This document shows positions 60,501 to 64,000 of a stretch of 64,000 bases of DNA, in pieces. The stretch is from Saxidomus purpurata. Taxonomy: Eukaryota > Mollusca > Bivalvia > Venerida > Veneridae. Position 1 is the stretch's first letter. Each line of letters begins with the position of its first letter. Below the pieces are notes generated by a model. It made no database searches. It was not told the origin of the DNA and saw only the letters and a list, made by a program, of their open reading frames with translations. The translations under genes were made by a program, and so were the position numbers. The stretch is taken from positions 59,909,882 through 59,973,881 of the forward strand of contig JAFMSR010000002.1 in assembly GCA_022818135.1 (NCBI GenBank), given 5' to 3'.

Positions 60501-61025
60501 ATTCAATTAAGTAAAGAGTAAAATAAATGATTCTTAGCATAATGATTCTTAGCACTAACAATCTGTTTTCTGTTTTTAAGAAGTGGCATCTAAAGAAGTC
60601 CCTGACAAAAGGCAAGCAAATTTAAAGCGGTAGAGTACCACATATAAAAATCTTGAAGTTGATGAAAATCACTTTCAATGATATCTAGTACAGAAAAATA
60701 AAACAATTTCTGATTAAACATGGCACTAGTTTTTCTCACTTGGAACAGAAATGCTGAGCATAAAGTTCCTAACTTAAACATACACGGAGAAAGCACAGCA
60801 ACTTGTGACCCCCTCCCTCCCCTTTCCCCCAAAAAACCTGTCTTGGGTCTCCGATCCAAACCAAGGCTGTATTTAACAAAGCTCTGCACAGCATTTTTGG
60901 TTTTTCCTTACATTCTAAACACATTTTCATTGTCAGGTAACTTACTTTTGTGTCCAGCACAGCCATAATTAAATCTTTTGCCACTTTGACATCATCTGGA
61001 AGACCTATAACTTTGATATGTGGAT
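34339..61025 (-). CDS. BICC1: Bicaudal-C RNA-binding protein (3' nineteen coding exons; 5' end outside window)
   Basis: Nineteen exons join to 878 residues plus stop with consistent phases. The protein binds target mRNAs through KH domains and multimerises through a SAM domain; family members control translation (Ccr4-Not recruitment) in polarity and ciliary/renal contexts. In order: the end of KH1 (PHIKVIGLPDDVKVAKDLI), KH2 with GKGG at 46-49, a KH-like domain starting ELLPLVFMFELPV, KH3 with GRQG at 199-202, and a second KH-like block GCLPLVLMFDVKEELEMDP to about residue 340. A Ser/Pro-rich linker with SLHxS repeats follows, then the conserved TPTDFWSGLGFSKSMPE block, a SAM domain (about 780-838), and the C-terminus SDIASLSGRW. 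The family usually has about 100 further N-terminal residues with KH1; these lie right of 61025. The 7.6-kb intron 60945-53314 carries a 50-bp minisatellite. Residues are numbered from the first whole codon in the window. Confidence 0.97.
35145..35244 (-). CDS. BICC1: BICC1 exon (SAM, second half)
   Basis: 100 nt, IDLPTFLTLTDHDLRELGIS then TFGARKKMLLAIA, the polymer-forming half of SAM. Confidence 0.97.
35816..35961 (-). CDS. BICC1: BICC1 exon (SAM, first half)
   Basis: 146 nt ending KLDLAELFIKLGLGKYTDLF then QQQE, helices 1-2 of the SAM domain. Confidence 0.97.
36040..36610. repeat. dispersed tandem-core repeat in BICC1 intron
   Basis: Two to three diverged units with 'gtgaccttgacctttgag' and 'gaccttaacctctgagc', related to 1-460. 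Confidence 0.5.
36738..36855 (-). CDS. BICC1: BICC1 exon (linker before SAM)
   Basis: 118 nt, NTAEEMSEMDRDPWRDSSTM then YNRPPMNPAPGEYPSPRKK; donor GTGAGC. Confidence 0.92.
37163..37320 (-). CDS. BICC1: BICC1 exon (conserved WSGLGFSKSMP block)
   Basis: 158 nt, IQKKPIGESRTPTDFWSGLG then FSKSMPESAIRERMSQTGVR and PPMATTYE; strongly conserved in the family. Confidence 0.95.
37727..37869 (-). CDS. BICC1: BICC1 exon (linker)
   Basis: 143 nt, NGDGRLLEDLRAPGIERKIP and the conserved FGVDYEQKKLMANK (vertebrate FDYEQKKLLATK). Confidence 0.93.
38553..38838 (-). CDS. BICC1: BICC1 exon (linker, SLHxS repeats)
   Basis: 286 nt. It starts LSKPKVPLSSSAHTMDLLGL and then carries about six 8-9 residue units of the type GSLHGSMNS (38564-38719). 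Ends in phase 2 at GTAAGT. Confidence 0.9.
39270..39371 (-). CDS. BICC1: BICC1 exon (linker, MDLLG)
   Basis: 102 nt, DLAGLSTSNGFGDIVSSRPK then PSLTSSGHVMDLL; donor GTTAGT, phase 1 in and out. Confidence 0.87.
39497..39570. repeat. GAT/GAG microsatellite
   Basis: 'gatgatgatgatgatgatga' followed by 'ggaggaggaggaggtgg', in a BICC1 intron. Confidence 0.9.
39699..39760. repeat. 55-bp T homopolymer beside a BICC1 splice donor
   Basis: 55 T at 39699-39753, then A and six T, ending six bases from the GTAAAC donor at 39761-39766. In the transcript it is a long A tract at the intron start. Confidence 0.9.
39767..39847 (-). CDS. BICC1: BICC1 exon (linker, SP-rich)
   Basis: 81 nt, DCRNRSEASSPSRSPCESPS then SFKASG. 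Phase 1 to phase 1, so it could be skipped without shifting the frame. The donor GTAAAC is followed six bases later by an A-rich tract ending in a 55-A run (transcript sense). Possible alternative exon. Confidence 0.75.
40345..40532. mobile_element. pogo-like MITE remnant
   Basis: Left 'ccaaagttccgctattaaga' and right 'ttaaaggaactttactgtat' share GTTCC-(x)-TTAA as imperfect inverted ends. 'tattaagacc' words recur within. Confidence 0.45.
40597..40752 (-). CDS. BICC1: BICC1 exon (linker)
   Basis: 156 nt starting IYGPVMVVPPAVSVHNVVDL; acceptor gtgtttCAG, donor GTATAT, phases agree. Confidence 0.87.
40840..41020 (-). mobile_element. tRNA-related SINE
   Basis: The minus strand reads 'ggttgggggttcgagcccca', a B-box match. 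The A box is degenerate. A long non-tRNA body runs to about 40840. Confidence 0.45.
42156..42341 (-). CDS. BICC1: BICC1 exon (linker)
   Basis: 186 nt, YFGQNVHPNIQSALQIYTAN then a Ser/Pro segment with SPKSPRSP. Borders and phase fit; low family conservation. Confidence 0.88.
42955..43108 (-). CDS. BICC1: BICC1 exon (KH-like 2, end)
   Basis: 154 nt, SVIVKSIERNASNMYLARLL and then LLGIEKK into a Gln/Ser-rich linker; donor GTATGC. Confidence 0.95.
43412..43485 (-). CDS. BICC1: BICC1 exon (KH-like 2, middle)
   Basis: 74 nt, RVTQLMEHLDVFISVKPKPK then QPSK; acceptor cctttgTAG. Confidence 0.95.
44162..44219 (-). CDS. BICC1: BICC1 exon (KH-like 2, first part)
   Basis: 58 nt, GCLPLVLMFDVKEELEMDP, ends in phase 1 at GTGAGT. 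Confidence 0.96.
44520..44870. repeat. dispersed repeat fragment
   Basis: 'gtccttgacttttgacttac' and 'ccaagtttcaagatgctagg' match the style of the other gene-poor core repeats. Lies in the BICC1 intron between KH3 and the next exon. Confidence 0.45.
44994..45206 (-). CDS. BICC1: BICC1 exon (KH3)
   Basis: 213 nt, 71 codons. TPLPINMQLEIAPQHHLFII then GRQGMNIKQIMQATGAMIHF with the GRQG loop; donor GTAAGT. Confidence 0.97.
45285..45523. repeat. 30-bp minisatellite, about 8 copies
   Basis: Unit 'gtggtcactgactggtacca' then 'ttgtcacaga', starting about 80 bp upstream (transcript sense) of the KH3 exon. Confidence 0.9.
45527..45580. repeat. 17-bp perfect inverted repeat with GATCATGATC cores
   Basis: AGTGCAGATCATGATCA (45527-45543), a 20-bp spacer, then its exact complement (45564-45580). 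Confidence 0.9.
46360..46539. mobile_element. Tc1/mariner-like MITE
   Basis: Ends TACAGCCAAAC (left) and GTTTGACTGTA (right) are inverted repeats bounded by TA; the body has no coding capacity. Confidence 0.5.
46609..46835 (+). mobile_element. 5' fragment of an ACAAGAG-type element
   Basis: Starts 'aacaagagggccaagatggc' with hairpin GAGGGCC...GGCCCT, then 'gggtcaattttgaccttggg'. No 3' hairpin is seen. A relative lies at 18275-18490. Confidence 0.5.
47733..47972 (-). CDS. BICC1: BICC1 exon (KH-like 1)
   Basis: 240 nt, 80 codons starting ELLPLVFMFELPVTTIPIQI. Its acceptor border (tttcaattgcag-GAGTTACTG) is the apparent source of the 44-bp minisatellite at 48080-48390. Confidence 0.96.
48080..48390. 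repeat. 44-bp minisatellite, 7 copies, derived from a BICC1 exon border
   Basis: Unit 'cagatcaaacataaacatag' then 'gggcagtaactcattcaact' then 'gaaa'. The exon border at 47943-47990 reads 'ctcaaacataaacaccaggg' then 'gcagtaactcctgcaattga' then 'aac'. The same order of words is kept with few substitutions and one indel. Confidence 0.9.
48448..48560. repeat. 66-bp C homopolymer followed by T-rich tract
   Basis: C runs without interruption from 48448 to 48513, then TTTTTCCC and long T runs. Such a length suggests an unstable locus or an assembly/consensus artefact. Confidence 0.9.
50580..50790 (-). mobile_element. tRNA-derived SINE with snap-back inverted repeat
   Basis: The minus strand has A box-like 'tggtcaagtggttaggg' (50757-50773) and B box-like GGGTTCAAGCCC. 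The 45-bp arms 50589-50633 and 50676-50720 are inverted repeats with seven mismatches around a 42-bp loop, so a second B box-like GGTCCGAGCCC occurs in opposite orientation. Confidence 0.65.
51285..51338 (-). CDS. BICC1: BICC1 exon (end of KH2)
   Basis: 54 nt, VSIAGQPQGVEAARAKIR; acceptor ttttttCAG, donor GTAAGT. Confidence 0.95.
53152..53313 (-). CDS. BICC1: BICC1 exon (KH2)
   Basis: 162 nt, 54 codons. SNRATLKMDVSHTDHSHVIG then KGGNNIKRVMQETGCHVHFP with the GKGG loop; donor GTTTGT. Confidence 0.97.
53314..55068. other. BICC1 intron, only scattered palindromes
   Basis: Holds two GATCATGATC sites (54018, 54175) and no exon-like segment I can support. Confidence 0.5.
55069..57669. repeat. 50-bp minisatellite, about 52 copies, BICC1 intron
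   Basis: Unit 'atagaggcagaaaatagaac' then 'ttcttctacagcactgccag' then 'cacacagctt'. The register is kept for about 2 kb until a one-base deletion near 57080. Recurrent variants: gcactg/ccattg, cacacag/cacagag, ataga/ataaa. Confidence 0.97.
57900..58047. repeat. 49-bp tandem repeat x3
   Basis: Unit 'tgatcccacctcttaatttc' then 'atactatctgtaaagtactg' then 'gtaaagcac'. Confidence 0.9.
58209..58278 (-). repeat. tRNA-Arg-like sequence (SINE head or tRNA pseudogene)
   Basis: The minus strand reads 'cttggcctaatggatcaagg' (A box) and GGTTCAAATCC (B box) at tRNA spacing. The acceptor ends do not pair (TCTCCCT with CAAACTTGGG) and the anticodon stem is weak. Confidence 0.5.
59645..59812. repeat. 27-bp minisatellite x6
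   Basis: Unit 'acccataattccaccattta' then 'caatatt'. As 27 is a multiple of three it produces a repetitive 109-codon frame, judged fortuitous. Confidence 0.92.
59813..60945. other. BICC1 intron, no recognisable feature
   Basis: The several 60-100 codon open frames between 60100 and 60980 have no family resemblance. The one near 60946 overlaps the exon on the same strand. Confidence 0.5.
60946..61025 (-). CDS. BICC1: BICC1 exon (end of KH1)
   Basis: 80 nt, enters in phase needing one upstream base. PHIKVIGLPDDVKVAKDLIM then AVLDTK, joining SNR of the next exon as in vertebrate BICC1 (LDTKSNR). Confidence 0.93.
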
Positions 61026-61891
61026 CTGAAAAATAAACCTCAAAAATTACCTCTTCATTTGCATATTCACAGATTGTAGGACATAACAGGACTATACTGA
61101 CACAAAAGAAGAGAGAATAAGAAAATTATCACAAGATATATTCAGAAATATCAGAATACATTTTGTTTCTAAACATCTTTCTATAATCCCAATCAGTTTG
61201 CATTACAGGTTCTGTGAGCTGCACTAGCATGACCTTTCCTCTCAATAAACCAATTACAAGAAGGACAATCTATTGTAACTTTCAAGCACCCACAGGTTAG
61301 GCTATACTGACATGAATACAGTTCTTAGAAACCAACCAATATGAAACATTGTGAAATCTAGTAGCGTGTGTATCAGTGATGGAGTTTAAGACTTATCTCC
61401 TATCTCTCCACATGGTTGGTAGTGATACAACAACCTCTTCTGTATAAAACATGTGATTTATTACTCACTTAACTGTTGCCAGACATAGTACCTACCTGTT
61501 ATTTTATTCTCCATACAACTTCAGACCATAATAATGATGTTTTATATTATAAAGTGATATTACCTTTCAAAGTGACCATCAAAATTTTAAATAAAGCATT
61601 AATCAGTGATATATACTCCTAGAATGATATACATTGCCATAGTTACAACCCAAAAATAACAATCTGTACAACATTTTCATTCACACTGAATATAGAGGAA
61701 ATCTGTTAAAATCTTTTTTGACTTATCAAAAATGAAAATCCACCCTTTTGGTTATGTATCTTAATTTGTATCTGTCAATGGCAATTAACTTGGTAAAACT
61801 TATTTCTTTTTTCTTTAAAGCATCCACTGTGTTTTGAGCACCATTCGTAACTATAAACCAATGTGACCATTCTGAAGGGTAATATAAATTT

Positions 61892-62035
61892 AACAAGTGA
61901 CAGGAAATTGTCACAAAACCAGGTTTTCATTTTCCAGTCTGCTGGCCGAGCGCAAATGTATTCTTCTATATATAACATATGTGGAAAAAAAGCAAAGGGC
62001 CATAATTCAGGCAAAAATTATTAAAAAAAAAAAAG

Positions 62036-62068
<33 letters not shown>

Positions 62069-62951
62069 AAAACTTGCTCTATGTGGGGTTTGAACCACTG
62101 GTCTCATGAGAAATTTTGTCATCTTACTGTAACAGAATACTCCAAAGTATACAGGACTGGTAATCTATTCTAAAAATAGACAGTAATAACAGAGTATTCT
62201 CCCTTTTATAATAACAGAGTATTCTCCCTTTTATATATACTTAAATAAGGAGACACAAAATTGCTAACGGACGGACGACCAGGGGCAGAACATTATGTAT
62301 TCAATATTCTTTAGTTAACAATTATAGTTGTGTGAAAGTTTGGTTGAAATCCCTTGAGAAATGTAGGAGTTGCACACAGAAGAGTATTTCTCTATATATA
62401 TTACATTATGTGGAAAAAAACAAAGGCCCATAATTCTGTCAAAAATGATCAAATCACAAAACCCCGACAATATGCGCCAGGGCACTTGGTGACAATAATT
62501 CTGTGAAAGTTTGGTTGAAATCCCTTGAGAAGTGTAGAAGGAGTTGCGCACAGAAGAATTACATATGTGAAAAAAAACAAAGGGCCATAATTCTGTCAAA
62601 AATGACCAAATCACAAAACCCCGAATATATGCGCCAGGGCACTTCATGACAATACTTCTGTGAAAGTTTGGTTGAAATCCGTTGAGAAATGTAGGAGGAG
62701 TTGCGCACAGAAGAATTACATGTGAAAAAAAACAAAGGGCCATAATTCTGTCAAAAATGACCGAATCACAAAACCCCGACAATATGCGCCAGGGCACTTC
62801 ATGACAATACTTCTGTGAAAGTTTGGTTGAAATCCGTTGAGAAATGTAGGAGGAGTTGCGCACAGAAGAAATTGTTTACGCCCGCCCAGCCGCCCGCCCG
62901 CCGACATACCCCAATCTAATAACCAGGATTTTTCCTTCGGAAAACCTGGTT
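61892..62951 (+). mobile_element. Helentron/pearl-like element, family B, copy 2 (uninterrupted)
   Basis: From 'aacaagtgacaggaaattgt' with AACCAGGTTTTC, through about four 155-170 bp core units, to hairpin AACCAGG...CCTGGTT at 62921-62951. Nearly identical in long stretches to copy 1, including 'ctaacggacggacgaccagg'. No coding capacity. Confidence 0.7.
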
Positions 62952-63280
62952 AATTAAGGTTCTCGGAAGTTTTTAAATTAATAATCACCATTAAAACTTT
63001 TTGACTGCTTCAAAAGAAATACTTAAAGAGAAACTGTAGCAGTTTTTTCAACATAAAGAATCACAAATTATTCACAAAAACTTTAACAAGCCATTTAAAT
63101 GTTACTCCATTAATAAAACCCTTATATCCAAACACACTTTGCCTTTTTTTCTTCCTTTTTTTATTTTGATTCAATAGAGGTAAACATGCAGAATAAAAGA
63201 AGAACTTGATAAATTATTGAGCAAATTTAAACAACAAACAATATATCTGGAATCTAATGAAACCAAACTTCAAACACAAA

Positions 63281-64000
63281 CTAGAGCTATCACTAAATGT
63301 GATTAATACCCCCAAAAGGATTGCTTTATAAACTGAAGAAGTTCGTAGTAACATAATACCTTGCAAACAAACTAAAAAGAGATATTGTTCTTAGAAGTTC
63401 CTCTCATTGTGCTTGACAATTGTATGAAGTTGTATTGAATTCCAACTTGTAGTTTTCGAAAAATGCTCCAGACAGGGAAAAGTAACAAAGGGCAATAACA
63501 CTGTAATTAGTCAAGATGGAGTTATGGTTCCTGTGCACTGCACTCCCTCTCACTGCGCTTGACCATTGTATGAAGTTGTATTCAATTCAAACCAGAAGTT
63601 TTCAAGTTATGCTCTGGACAAGGAAAAGTAACAAAGGGCAATAACTCTGTAATGAGTCAAGATGGAGTTATGGTTCCTGTGCACTGCACTTCCTCTAAAT
63701 GTACTTGACCATGTATGAGGTTGTACTGAATTCCAACTAGTAGTTTTCAAGTTTTGCTTCGGACAAGGAAAAGTAACAAAGGGCAATAACTCAGTAAATA
63801 TTCAAGATAGAGTTATAGTAATTGTACACTGCACTTCCTCTGAGTGTGCTTGATCATTGTATGAAGTTGTATTGAATTCCAACCAGTAGTTTTCAAGTTA
63901 TGCTCCGGACAAGGAAAAGTAACAAAGGGCAATAACTCTGTAATTAGTCAAGATGGAGTTATGGTTCTTGTGCACTGCACTTCCTCTCAATGTGCTTGAC
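63281..64000. repeat. tandem-core element, cut by window edge
   Basis: Begins near 'actagagctatcactaaatg' and continues with units of 144-147 bp carrying 'agtaacaaagggcaataact' (63481, 63628, 63772, 63919). Continues past the right edge. No BICC1 exon is visible from 61026 to 64000. Confidence 0.65.

Noticed and set aside
62315..62863. 182-codon minus-strand frame through the family B element
   Set aside because: The peptide repeats with the core unit, and a shifted equivalent appears in copy 1 with breaks; there is no selection-like pattern.

Overview
This window looks like AT-rich nuclear DNA from an animal, most likely a bivalve mollusc. Intron-rich metazoan genes sit among many short non-autonomous repeats. 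The dispersed repeats carrying 'aaagggccataattctgtc' cores are, to my knowledge, typical of bivalve genomes; the species assignment is inference. There are no bacterial features, and almost all long open frames are either pieces of exons or run through tandem repeats.

Three protein-coding genes are recognisable, all on the minus strand. (1) 635-5635: the 5' five coding exons of a PAQR-family seven-helix membrane protein of the MMD type; the 3' end lies beyond the left edge. (2) 14213-25125: a complete cytosolic thymidine kinase (TK1), seven coding exons, 252 residues, with an E2F/CCAAT-like promoter just upstream. (3) 34339-61025: the 3' nineteen coding exons (878 residues) of Bicaudal-C, an RNA-binding KH/SAM protein; the first exons lie beyond the right edge. 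Every exon was checked for AG/GT borders and codon phase, and the joined frames stay open throughout.

The rest is introns, intergenic DNA and repeats. There are several families of about 0.7-1.2 kb elements with a short 5' hairpin, a core of 135-170 bp tandem units and a 3' hairpin (Helentron/pearl-like by architecture). There are also hAT-like TIR elements (one nested inside another repeat), two LINE remnants, tRNA-derived SINEs (one a snap-back), small MITEs, and minisatellites of 27, 30, 38, 44, 45, 49 and 50 bp. About 7 kb downstream of the Bicaudal-C stop codon is unusually poor in dispersed repeats and may include a long 3'UTR.

The genes do not form an operon or a shared pathway. I found no clearly new biological system. 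The observations I rate highest are a 44-bp minisatellite apparently amplified from the splice-acceptor/exon border of a Bicaudal-C exon, a nested transposon with a readable target-site duplication, lineage-specific repeats in the Bicaudal-C linker, and a thymidine kinase tail with clustered SPxK sites and no KEN box.
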